This document shows, piece by piece, positions 16,858 to 23,629 of a DNA stretch of 44,406 bases. Positions within the stretch are counted from its first letter, which is position 1; every line of letters begins with the position of its first letter. Below the pieces are notes generated by a model, which was given only the letters and a program-made list of their open reading frames with translations, was not told where the DNA came from and did no database searches. The translations under genes and the position numbers were made by a program. The stretch is taken from the NCBI GenBank assembly GCA_020628375.1, contig JAHDFD010000013.1, forward strand, positions 1-44,406, given 5' to 3'. The DNA is from Chitinophagales bacterium (lineage in GTDB: Bacteria > Bacteroidota > Bacteroidia > Chitinophagales > UBA2359).

Positions 16858-16887
16858 GGTTTACCTTTTTTTGTTTTTGGAATATAC
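16858..16887 (+). promoter_or_regulatory. Putative autoregulated promoter of the ECF sigma gene
   Basis: GGTTTACC (16858-16865), 12-bp T-rich spacer and TGGAATATAC (16878-16887), 52 bp before the sigma-factor ATG. It is the third copy of the bipartite motif, facing away from the protease promoter. Confidence 0.65.
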
Positions 16888-16938
16888 AATCAGAAGCATA
16901 GAAATGAGACTTTGAGATTTTAGACTTTAATTAGCATA

Positions 16939-17490
16939 ATGAAACTGGAAGAAAGCAATATAATTGAAAAAATAAAGGCAGGAAACGATGCTGTTTGGTC
17001 AAAGGTATATGCCAATAATTACCGTATGGCAGAAAGTTATATTTTGAAAAACAACGGTAATAAAGAACAAGCTAAAGACACCTACCAAGATGCAATGATG
17101 GTGTTGTATCGTAATATTCAACGAGAAGATTTTGAACTCACGAGTAAGCTAAGTACCTATGTTTTTTCCATAGTCCAAAACTTGTGGTTAAAGCAATTAC
17201 GCCAACAAAAACGAGTCACTATTATTGAAGAAAAGCTAAATGATTTACCACAAACTTTAGCTCCTAATAAAACCGAATTGGAGCAACAGATACAGTTGGT
17301 AATGCAAAAGGTAGAGCAAATTGGCAACCCCTGTGCTTCATTGCTAAAAGCCTATTATTTCCTTAAAAAAAGTATGAAAGAAATAGCCCTTGAAATGAAT
17401 TATAGTAGCGACAAAACAGCCAAAGCACAAAAATATAAATGTGTGCAACGGCTTAAAAGTCAAATAGATTTTGAGAAAGTGAGACTTTGA
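16939..17490 (+). CDS. ECF-type RNA polymerase sigma factor
   Basis: A 183-aa sigma-70 family protein. Region 2 covers about residues 20-85 (YRMAESYILK, AKDTYQDAMMVLY, STYVFSIVQNLWL). Region 4 covers about 125-180 with a HTH (SMKEIALEMNYSSDKTAKAQ). Length and absence of regions 1 and 3 identify the ECF class. The next gene encodes its likely anti-sigma factor. The shared bipartite motif before its own gene, the divergent protease operon and the small secreted-protein gene points to an autoregulated three-unit regulon. Carrying an ECF regulon as mobile-element cargo is unusual. Confidence 0.92.
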   Translation: MKLEESNIIEKIKAGNDAVWSKVYANNYRMAESYILKNNGNKEQAKDTYQDAMMVLYRNIQREDFELTSKLSTYVFSIVQNLWLKQLRQQKRVTIIEEKLNDLPQTLAPNKTELEQQIQLVMQKVEQIGNPCASLLKAYYFLKKSMKEIALEMNYSSDKTAKAQKYKCVQRLKSQIDFEKVRL

Positions 17491-17544
17491 GAGTACGCCA
17501 CTTTTTAAACTTAGAACTAAATATTAATCACTAAAAACTACTAT

Positions 17545-18243
17545 GTGATGAATAAAAATGTAGAAAAATTTGAACAGATAGAAGCCTTTATTCAGGGTAA
17601 TTTATCTGACTTAGAAAAAGCAAAAATTGAACAACAAATTTTAGATAATATGGACTTTAAAAAAGAAGTAATAGAAACAGCTTCGACCATAAAAGGTATT
17701 GAGGCTTGGCACGAGGCACAATTCAGAGAAAAACTAAATGATTACCACGCCGATATGCTTAAAAACAAGCGTAGAATTGGCAACAGACAATGGTTGCTAA
17801 TGGTAGCAAGTTTGGTAGTTTTGGTTTCGGCAGTTTGGATATTTACTAAAAACAGTATTAATACTACCAGTAATGGCTATGTTCCAGAACTATTGTCAAA
17901 CGATAAAAGTGTGGCAATACCATTGGATAATTCGCCTAAAACTTATCCTGTAAAATCGTATATGAACGTGGATAAGAAAATAGCAGAAATAGAAATAAAT
18001 ATTGAAGAAGCCATAAAGCAAAAACAAAATGCTTTGGTGGTTACGCCTTATTATTTTTATACCAATGAAGCCCTAAGTTTATACGGTAATTTTGAAGCAG
18101 AAAAAATAGGCGATATTTATTTTGATAAAGCTAATATGTTGTATTATTTAGAATATGCCAATAAAGTATATGCCTTTGAAACTACCACCAATACTATGCC
18201 TTTACTTAGGGTTCACGATGATTGTATTCTACAGCGTTTGTAG
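17545..18243 (+). CDS. Single-pass membrane protein, probable anti-sigma factor
   Basis: A 232-aa protein. Residues 1-75 are a charged, helical cytoplasmic part (FEQIEAFIQGNLSDLEKAKIE) like the N-terminal domain of Bacteroidota anti-sigma factors, although no zinc-binding His/Cys motif is present. Residues 83-101 are a transmembrane helix (WLLMVASLVVLVSAVWIF), and the ~130-residue remainder should face the periplasm. It begins 54 bp after the sigma gene, and a second ATG follows at 17548. By analogy with RseA it could hold the sigma factor at the membrane until its outer domain is cleaved, possibly by the divergently encoded protease. Confidence 0.8.
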   Translation: MMNKNVEKFEQIEAFIQGNLSDLEKAKIEQQILDNMDFKKEVIETASTIKGIEAWHEAQFREKLNDYHADMLKNKRRIGNRQWLLMVASLVVLVSAVWIFTKNSINTTSNGYVPELLSNDKSVAIPLDNSPKTYPVKSYMNVDKKIAEIEINIEEAIKQKQNALVVTPYYFYTNEALSLYGNFEAEKIGDIYFDKANMLYYLEYANKVYAFETTTNTMPLLRVHDDCILQRL

Positions 18244-18291
18244 TATTTTGAAATGAAATAAGCAAAGCTAAATTTTATTGATAAAACACCC

Positions 18292-18299
18292 TAACTTTG
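18292..18299 (+). promoter_or_regulatory. -7 element before the second propeller lipoprotein gene
   Basis: TAACTTTG fits the Bacteroidota TAnnTTTG consensus, 18 bp before the chosen ATG at 18318. No GGTTTACC motif is present, so this gene seems not to share the ECF promoter unless it is read through from the anti-sigma gene. Confidence 0.45.
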
Positions 18300-18317
18300 A
18301 AACACAAAATACCAAGA

Positions 18318-19637
18318 ATGAAAGCCCTTTGTATATTTATCTTATCAGTTTTATTGTGTGCCGTATCTGCTTGTGATAAGCAATGGACTTTAGATAGAAT
18401 ACCCATAGAAAACGGTTTAATTGACTGCTCGGAAGACCCTAACGTATGTGGTGTTAATGCTACTTGTATAAATGGCTTTTGCGAGTGTAACGATTTCTTT
18501 TGGGGCGATGATTGTACAGAGGAAGTTATTACTTTTGAAAAAATCTTGACGGGTAGTGGTGAAGATTATTGTAATTATGTTACTATCAGTACGGATAACA
18601 ACTATATTTTCACTGGCTCTACTGAAAGTTTTTCTGATGAAGATATTTCAGGGATTAACTTTAGAAGTTTATTCCTTTTAAAAACCGATACTTATGGAAA
18701 TCAACTTTGGCTAAAAACTTTTGGTGGAGATAACTATACTGAAGGTAATAAAGTCTATCAAACCTCAGACGATGGTTTCATAATTATTGGTTCAGGTTCT
18801 GGGTTTAATGGAGAATTTGATAATGGTACTTTTGATATTTACATAATAAAGACTGATGCAAACGGTAATGAAATTTGGTCAAGAGTCTTTGATTATGCAG
18901 GTACTGAATATGGTAATGATATTATTATTACAAATGATGATGGCTATCTAATAACTGGTCAGTTTGGATTCAATCCATCTGATTTGTGTCTTTTAAAAGT
19001 TGATGAAAACGGTAATGAGCAATGGTTTAAAACTTTTGGTGGTTCAGGAAATGACAGAGGAAATAATATTGTATTAGGTTCTAATGGTGGTTATGTAATT
19101 ACTGGAAGTAAAGAAATAAATGGCAACATAGAAATTTACCTGCTCAAAGTTGACGAAAATGGGAATGAAATATGGAGTAAGACTTATGGAGGACAAAGTA
19201 ATGAAGAAGGAATAGGTCTGACAAGAACTTATGATGGTGGTTATCTTATTACTGGCTGGTCAGTAAGTTTTGATTTTAATAGGTCTGCTTTTTTAATTAA
19301 AACTGATGATAATGGTAATGAGGTTTGGACAAAGTCTTATGGTAACGATGGATGGGATTTGGGTAATGAAGTTATAATTACTAAGGATGGTGGATACCTT
19401 TTTGTAGGTTACACACAAGAGGTCTTCGGTGAAGAAGTTGATTTATTTTTAGTTAAAATTGATTCTGACGGTAATAAAGAATGGGCTAAAATGTACGGAG
19501 GATTTGCAAACGAAAGTGGATATAGTGTTAAGCAGACGGCTGATGGAGGTTATATTATTGCAGGAACTTCGAGTTTTGATTCGGATAATAGTGATATTTA
19601 CCTCATCAAAACTGACAAAAATGGCAATGTGCAGTAA
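18318..19637 (+). CDS. EGF-like/seven-unit beta-propeller lipoprotein
   Basis: A 439-aa protein. ATG at 18318 (MKALCIFILSVLLCAVSAC) gives a clean lipoprotein signal with lipobox VSAC; the earlier TTG overlaps the promoter. After the lipidated Cys come QWTLDRI, one EGF-like module (CSEDPNVCGVNATC, then CINGFCEC) and seven repeats of ~50 residues ending in LLKxDENGNExW and GGYxITG, each a likely propeller blade. The last unit ends NGNVQ at the C-terminus, exactly as in the frameshifted paralogue at 11109-12627. The pair flanks the sigma/protease operons. Likely an outer-surface binding or scaffold protein; ligand unknown. Confidence 0.85.
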   Translation: MKALCIFILSVLLCAVSACDKQWTLDRIPIENGLIDCSEDPNVCGVNATCINGFCECNDFFWGDDCTEEVITFEKILTGSGEDYCNYVTISTDNNYIFTGSTESFSDEDISGINFRSLFLLKTDTYGNQLWLKTFGGDNYTEGNKVYQTSDDGFIIIGSGSGFNGEFDNGTFDIYIIKTDANGNEIWSRVFDYAGTEYGNDIIITNDDGYLITGQFGFNPSDLCLLKVDENGNEQWFKTFGGSGNDRGNNIVLGSNGGYVITGSKEINGNIEIYLLKVDENGNEIWSKTYGGQSNEEGIGLTRTYDGGYLITGWSVSFDFNRSAFLIKTDDNGNEVWTKSYGNDGWDLGNEVIITKDGGYLFVGYTQEVFGEEVDLFLVKIDSDGNKEWAKMYGGFANESGYSVKQTADGGYIIAGTSSFDSDNSDIYLIKTDKNGNVQ

Positions 19638-19648
19638 ACTACAAAATC

Positions 19649-19688
19649 ATCCATCCATCTAATCTCTATATACATTGGATAGATGGAT
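19649..19688 (-). repeat. Right copy of the inverted hairpin bounding the cargo cassette
   Basis: ATCCATCCATCTAAT (19649-19663) and ATTGGATAGATGGAT (19674-19688) are exact reverse complements of the two halves of the 9724-9763 hairpin. It begins 11 bp after the lipoprotein stop codon. A T-poor tail and an A-run (19690 onwards) follow. Confidence 0.8.
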
Positions 19689-19689
19689 A

Positions 19690-19736
19690 ATAAAAAAGCC
19701 CACAAACCACCCAATAACAGATAGCAGTAGGCTTTC
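19690..19736 (-). terminator. Hairpin ending in a T-run on the minus strand
   Basis: On the minus strand AAAGCCTAC pairs with GTGGGCTTT (one mismatch) and is followed by T residues. No gene on this strand ends immediately upstream, so it may insulate the cassette from the right operon. Confidence 0.45.
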
Positions 19737-19937
19737 TATTCACGAATGTGCACCCTCGCTGTCGCTCTTTTTTTCAGTGTTTTTTCTTTCTGTATAGTAA
19801 TCTCTTGACAACCACAAGGTAAAAGAACGGCTCAAAAAAAGTAGCAAAAAAATACAACATAAAACCTGTTTTGGTAAAGTCTATTCTTGTTTTATCAAAT
19901 GAGTATTCAGCTTTTAATTTTTGTGATGTATTCTACT

Positions 19938-20014
19938 AAGGTAATGGTATGTTGTGCTGATGTTTTGGTTCTCTATTCAACCCCTAATTTCTGTCAAGGT
20001 AATAGTATATTATG
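19938..20014. repeat. Imperfect 19-bp direct repeat, two copies 58 bp apart
   Basis: AAGGTAATGGTATGTTGTG (19938-19956) and AAGGTAATAGTATATTATG (19996-20014) differ at four positions. They could be protein-binding sites or iteron-like repeats; nothing else supports a function. Confidence 0.45.
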
Positions 20015-20092
20015 TTATGGGTTAGATAATTAATAAGTGTAGCCCACAGTCTATTGTAATATGAAACCCTTATGCTTAATAATAATGTGAAG

Positions 20093-20121
20093 AAAAAATG
20101 TAACTCCAGTAGGAGCTACAT
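20093..20121 (-). terminator. Terminator of the right-end operon
   Basis: On the minus strand the hairpin ATGTAGCTCC-TACT-GGAGTTACAT (20121-20098, one mismatch) is followed by TTTTTT. The stop codon of the 75-aa gene lies inside the stem. Confidence 0.8.
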
Positions 20122-20343
20122 TAATATATGGAAGCAGTACCAGTAGTAGAACTTCCTGTCTATCTCATACACTAAATTATTATCGTTAGTGCTGAGAACT
20201 CGTGTTACTTGTAATTTATCACTTGGTTTAATAGAACCAACGGCATACACACATTTTACCCAAAACGGACAATTCAATCTGAACAGCCCTTTAGGATTGA
20301 CAACGTATATATGGTAGGGACTACAGAAACCAATGTGATTCAT
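20116..20343 (-). CDS. Small hypothetical protein, last gene of the recombination operon
   Basis: A 75-aa protein rich in aromatic and hydrophobic residues (YHIYVVNPKGLFRLNCPFWV, SIKPSDKLQVTRVLST, VYEIDRKFYYWYCF). The start overlaps the end of the DUF3871 gene by 23 bp, and the stop falls in the terminator stem, which supports a real last gene of an operon. Strand-like segments suggest a small beta-rich fold. No family recognised. Confidence 0.6.
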   Translation of the reverse strand: MNHIGFCSPYHIYVVNPKGLFRLNCPFWVKCVYAVGSIKPSDKLQVTRVLSTNDNNLVYEIDRKFYYWYCFHILM

Positions 20344-21259
20344 TTTTACTTATCGCATTTGCAATTCCTAAGCTGAAACTAAGTGCATTTTCTCCTCTAT
20401 CAAGAAAGGTGTCAATGTAGCTACTCTTGTTTGCCTGTGTTAATAGATTATAGAAGTTCCACATAGATATTGCACCATTACTCTCACATTTGAATACAGG
20501 ATTATGTAGATAATTCTTAACCACCTGATTCATCTGATTATCTGATAACAGTAATTGAGGCAATTCCTTTCTATTCATCATTGCGTGATAGATTCGAGCC
20601 TTACCCATAACCTGTGCAAATTGATGTTTCGTTAAGCCATAATCTAACATATCTTGCATCACATTCAACTGCTGTTCAGCGTTAAATGATTTATATAGAT
20701 TATATATTTCCTGACCTAACTGATGTAAACTTGTAACCTTTACTTCACTCACAAATCCATCTGACCAAACACATAAATTAGAACATACTGTTACTTTAAA
20801 TCCAATGAAGATTTTAAACTTCTCAAAAGCTCCTTTTGTGTTATATAGGTTATCCTGATTGAAAGCTTTTACACCTCCAATTGTAAGCGATAAACTGTTG
20901 TTACCAACCTTAGATTTGATTTCCGGTAATTCAATTACAAACATCATACGTTCATAGTATAATGTCTTCTCGAGTTCCAATAACTCCTTTGCAGGTTTAT
21001 TCTTAGCCTCCGGTATTCTTCCCTTAATTGGATGTGAAACTCTAATGGCAGGTTGTGTCTGGTTAGTACTAAACACATTCTTAGCCATGTCTTGAGATAC
21101 TTGAATAAAATCTGTATGAGATATTACTGGTTCATTGTCCTTTACAAATACAGGAATGATATGCTTTGAGTGCATTTCTCCTATATTCATTGGAACTGTA
21201 TTCGCCTCTATAAACGGAGGTCTTTCTACTACTAATTCTTCAACTGGTGTAATTGTCAT
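20321..21259 (-). CDS. DUF3871 family protein
   Basis: A 312-aa protein matching DUF3871 of Bacteroidota mobile elements: FIEANTVPMN, then HIIPVFVKDNEPVISH near residue 35, RVSHPIKGRIPEAK, SLTIGGVKAFNQDNLY and GVKVTVCSNLCVW-like segments. No enzymatic motif was seen. Family members are plasmid/phage-type proteins that often accompany ATPases such as the one encoded directly upstream (4-bp overlap of stop and start). Function unknown; a role in DNA processing of the element is inferred from neighbours. Confidence 0.85.
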   Translation of the reverse strand: MTITPVEELVVERPPFIEANTVPMNIGEMHSKHIIPVFVKDNEPVISHTDFIQVSQDMAKNVFSTNQTQPAIRVSHPIKGRIPEAKNKPAKELLELEKTLYYERMMFVIELPEIKSKVGNNSLSLTIGGVKAFNQDNLYNTKGAFEKFKIFIGFKVTVCSNLCVWSDGFVSEVKVTSLHQLGQEIYNLYKSFNAEQQLNVMQDMLDYGLTKHQFAQVMGKARIYHAMMNRKELPQLLLSDNQMNQVVKNYLHNPVFKCESNGAISMWNFYNLLTQANKSSYIDTFLDRGENALSFSLGIANAISKNESHWFL

Positions 21260-22089
21260 GATTCTTGTTTTACTTGTCCATTTAATCCTAATAACTGCTC
21301 TTTACGCTGAATAAATACAGGCTCTAATTGAGTTTGAAACTCTGGATATTGTTTGTATAATTTGCGTAAATCTTCAATCTCTGTTAGCATACCAATCTGT
21401 GTAATTACCTCGTGTAAGGTTGTTCCAGTATTACACCAATTCAATATACGTTTACCTGTTTCTTCTGAAACCTTAAAAGGTGGACGGTCAGTAAATAAAC
21501 TGGTTCTATCTTTAGATGCCTGTGCGTTATGCTTCATATCGAGGTCAAGCGTAATAGTAAATTCGTAATCTGTACCATCGCGTTGTACTGCTTTCAAACC
21601 AACTTTAGTAGGTACATTTTTACCATTTACTACATCAATTACATAATCTTGCTTTACTCGCATAGTACATATAATATGTGTTCTGCTATTAAGAATAGAA
21701 TTAATGAATTGCTTGTGCATAGGGGTAACTCTACTCCAATTAAAGTAAGAATTGCCCTGTAATGAAGAATGATATTGTAGTAGTTCTTCCCAGCAATGGG
21801 TTATGCTATCTATAATAATTACTTCCATATTAGCCTTTTCACATAGTTTAATCGCTTCAATGTATTTCTCTGGTGTAAATGGAGGTTCTAAAGAAATCAC
21901 ATTATAATTACCAAGATGAGCATACAAATCTGCGGAACGGTTCTCTGTGTCAATAACAGCAATGGTATTCCACTTTTCAGTCATACCGTAAGCTATTAGT
22001 AAAGAAGAATACGTTTTGCCACTGCCTGAAGGACCCGTAAGTGCCAACTTAATCTTAGCTTGTTTTCTCTCTGCTTGTCTTAACTGCAT
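21256..22089 (-). CDS. RecA-like ATPase, Sak4/AAA_24 type
   Basis: A 277-aa P-loop ATPase. Walker A is G19-PSGSGK-T26 (LALTGPSGSGKTYSS), Walker B is VIIIDSITH near residue 95, followed by the Sak4-like QDYVIDVVNGKNVPTKVGLK and VQRDGTDYEFTITLDLD segments. Sak4 proteins are shortened RecA-like single-strand annealing factors of phages and elements; AAA_24 is the corresponding Pfam family. It lies between the 111-aa gene and DUF3871 in one operon and probably promotes recombination or replication of the element. Confidence 0.85.
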   Translation of the reverse strand: MQLRQAERKQAKIKLALTGPSGSGKTYSSLLIAYGMTEKWNTIAVIDTENRSADLYAHLGNYNVISLEPPFTPEKYIEAIKLCEKANMEVIIIDSITHCWEELLQYHSSLQGNSYFNWSRVTPMHKQFINSILNSRTHIICTMRVKQDYVIDVVNGKNVPTKVGLKAVQRDGTDYEFTITLDLDMKHNAQASKDRTSLFTDRPPFKVSEETGKRILNWCNTGTTLHEVITQIGMLTEIEDLRKLYKQYPEFQTQLEPVFIQRKEQLLGLNGQVKQES

Positions 22090-22175
22090 AGTTATAAGTT
22101 TAAATTAGTGAATAAAAAAAAGAGACATATTCAATGAAGAATATGCCTCTTGTTAAATACTGTAATTGAGAATGA

Positions 22176-22511
22176 TTAGACTGTAACCACATCAGCATCT
22201 ACGGTTGTACTTGGTGTTGGATTGTACGACCAAGTGTAATCTAAAGTAATCTGTTCGCCTGTTTCCTTAACTACATAAGAATAAGGCTCACAAGGTATTT
22301 TCTCAATTGCACCTTGCATAGTTTTACCAATCATTTGTGCAGCCATTGTTTCTCCAAACGTACACGGAATGTTACAAGTCCTTGCTGTGGCATAGAATTT
22401 ACCTGTCTGCTTAGATTGTACCATTTCCATATCGCCTTGAATTACCAAAGCCATAAATGATTCTCCTGTGTTGTTGTTCTCAACAACTTTAACATCTACT
22501 ACTGTTACCAT
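22176..22511 (-). CDS. Hypothetical 111-aa protein, first gene of the recombination operon
   Basis: A 111-aa beta-rich protein (MVTVVDVKVVENNNTGESFM, LVIQGDMEMVQSKQTGKFY, TARTCNIPCTFGETMA). The strand pattern and its place directly before a Sak4-like gene would fit a single-stranded DNA-binding (OB-like) partner, but no family was recognised with certainty. The gap to the next gene is 86 bp and on the same strand. Confidence 0.65.
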   Translation of the reverse strand: MVTVVDVKVVENNNTGESFMALVIQGDMEMVQSKQTGKFYATARTCNIPCTFGETMAAQMIGKTMQGAIEKIPCEPYSYVVKETGEQITLDYTWSYNPTPSTTVDADVVTV

Positions 22512-22877
22512 AATTAATGGATTTTAAATTGTGAATAAATAAGACCACCCGCAGGTAGCCAAAGACCAGATTATTATGGGGGGTGGATTCTGGGGAGTTC
22601 TACGTATGAATTAGGCTATTGAATTTAGGGGCGGGGTAGTAAAAAAAGATGTTGTAATTGAGTTTTGATTGTAGGGGTGGGGTAAAAAATTTTGGTTCAA
22701 AATGTAAATAAAAGTTATTCCTAATACTTATAAATAATAAATATGTATTTTTTACAGCTTCGTTTAAACATAGCCCAGTTAGCTACTGGTACAAAATATT
22801 TTTTATTTATTTTCGTAATTCACCTATTATTACTGTTGATGTGAAGATACAGTATTTAAGAATAGAAGATTAGAATT

Positions 22878-22897
22878 GTTAGGTACTATGTTAGGGC
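22878..22897 (+). promoter_or_regulatory. Putative arm-type integrase site (right)
   Basis: Two GTTAGG half repeats 12 bp apart, differing from the left site (1714-1733) at two of 20 positions and in the same orientation, 56 bp from the attR core. Confidence 0.5.
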
Positions 22898-22903
22898 ACA
22901 AAA

Positions 22904-22940
22904 GAAAAAAGCCTCATAAATCATTGATTTACAAGGCTTT
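22904..22940 (-). terminator. Terminator downstream of tRNA-Arg, supplied by the element
   Basis: On the minus strand AAAGCCT and AGGCTTT (22940-22934 / 22914-22908) close a long stem (14 of 16 pairs) followed by a T-run. Because it lies on the element side of the att core, integration replaced the tRNA's original 3' flank with this one. Confidence 0.75.
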
Positions 22941-22952
22941 AAAATCTTAAAA

Positions 22953-22968
22953 AGTGATCCTGTCAGGA
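22953..22968. repeat. attR core within the 3' end of tRNA-Arg
   Basis: Identical to attL at 1583-1598. It covers two bases past the tRNA end, the discriminator, the acceptor 3' strand and part of the T stem. Confidence 0.85.
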
Positions 22969-22993
22969 CTCGAACCTGAAACCTGCTGCTTAG

Positions 22994-23629
22994 CCTACCA
23001 CTACAGTTTTCACTGCCACCTTTGATTTAAAGGCTTTGGGGTCTGGACCATATCTTCACCATTACAGGTGCAGTGCGTATGGCCTCTACGGAACCTCCTG
23101 ATAATCTTTCGCAAAGTGAATACCTTGTTTCTGATTATTCTTTGGCATCTCTACCCGCAAGCTAATTGTACGATGGAATTTATTGGGATTGAAATAATAA
23201 CATGTATCTGTTTGAGGACAGAACACACATACAAGGTTTATTTCTTTCTTATTCCATTGTTTTGTATGAACTCCTCTTGAAGTGCTATAAGATTGTCTGA
23301 ATGAAATCTCTATTACTCCACGTGAATTAAGATTCCGGGTCTTAACCTGTACCGTTTGAGATACTCCATCTTTTGTGATAATCAAATCAAATGGAGCATG
23401 CTCGGTAAGTGGTATAGATACCCAATAACCTTTTTCATACAAATCAACTTGCGCCTTCAAAACGCCTAAATCTCCTAAAGTTTTGGTATGGTGTTTTTGC
23501 ATACTCAAAATTAAAAAAAGATCAGAAGTTTCCTCGGTATTAGCATAATCACCTCAATGAAATTAGCCTTCACCGATATAGCACTGTCCACTTTACAGCT
23601 TACGTTTCGCTGTAAAGGCTCCTAAATTG
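22994..23629 (-). ncRNA. Group I self-splicing intron (IC3-like) in the tRNA anticodon loop
   Basis: The core helices can be traced on the minus strand. P1: exon CUU with GAG (23621-23619), U·G at the splice site. P2: CTTTACAGC (23617-23609) with GCTGTAAAG (23599-23591). P3: CAGTGC (23586-23581) with GCACTG (23076-23071). P5: TCGGT (23576-23572) with ACCGA. P6: 23533-23523 with 23100-23090, 10 of 11 pairs. P7: GGCCATA (23084-23078) with TATGGTC (23052-23046). P8: CACC/GGTG (23070-23057). The terminal G is 22994. The GAGCC...AAGTGGA start resembles the cyanobacterial tRNA-Leu intron. The endonuclease gene fills the P6 loop. Confidence 0.92.
23086..23502 (-). CDS. Group I intron PD-(D/E)XK homing endonuclease (I-Ssp6803I family)
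   Basis: A 138-aa protein from ATG 23502 (MQKHHTKTLGDLGVLKAQ); a TTG two codons earlier is less likely. The active site follows the I-Ssp6803I pattern: D39 in HAPFDLII and Q52-x-K54 in VQVKT, with the same 13- and 2-residue spacing. I-Ssp6803I is encoded by a group I intron in a cyanobacterial tRNA-fMet gene and cuts the intronless allele. Here the gene lies in the P6 loop; its last codons overlap the P6 3' strand and its stop abuts P7. The product should cleave intronless tRNA-Arg(UCU) genes at the anticodon and so spread the intron. Confidence 0.9.
   Translation of the reverse strand: MQKHHTKTLGDLGVLKAQVDLYEKGYWVSIPLTEHAPFDLIITKDGVSQTVQVKTRNLNSRGVIEISFRQSYSTSRGVHTKQWNKKEINLVCVFCPQTDTCYYFNPNKFHRTISLRVEMPKNNQKQGIHFAKDYQEVP

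Larger units (their letters stand above)
19638..20115. other. Intergenic region at the right end of the cargo cassette
   Basis: No gene seen. It holds the right inverted hairpin (19649-19688), a second hairpin (19690-19736), a 19-bp imperfect direct repeat (19938-19956 and 19996-20014, AAGGTAATGGTATGTTGTG-like) and the terminator of the right operon (20093-20121). Confidence 0.65.
22512..22952. other. Right-end non-coding region of the element
   Basis: No gene seen. It carries G-runs near 22580-22690, an AT-rich segment, the right arm-type site (22878-22897) and a terminator serving the tRNA (22904-22940). The operon on the minus strand must start in this region; a clear TAnnTTTG box was not found. 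Confidence 0.55.
1583..22968. mobile_element. Integrative element inserted at the 3' end of tRNA-Arg(UCU)
   Basis: Direct repeats AGTGATCCTGTCAGGA at 1583-1598 and 22953-22968 mark the ends. The right copy is the 3' end of the tRNA-Arg gene, and the left copy is the duplicated core beside a tyrosine integrase gene, the usual layout for tRNA-targeted integration. Near-identical 20-bp putative arm-type sites lie just inside each end (1714-1733, 22878-22897). The content is integrase, HTH protein, VirE-N/DUF3987 and DUF5906 replication-type proteins, YhcG nuclease, MazF-type toxin-antitoxin, a sigma/protease cassette, and Sak4-like plus DUF3871 genes. No relaxase, type IV secretion, capsid or terminase gene is seen, so it may be mobilised in trans or be a satellite. 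The excised form was not observed. Confidence 0.85.

Noticed and set aside
20321..21259. DUF3871 protein as a relaxase
   Set aside because: No HUH or other relaxase motif is visible.
23086..23502. Stand-alone nuclease or restriction gene
   Set aside because: Its exact placement in the P6 loop between paired intron helices and its I-Ssp6803I-like motif make a homing endonuclease the better reading.
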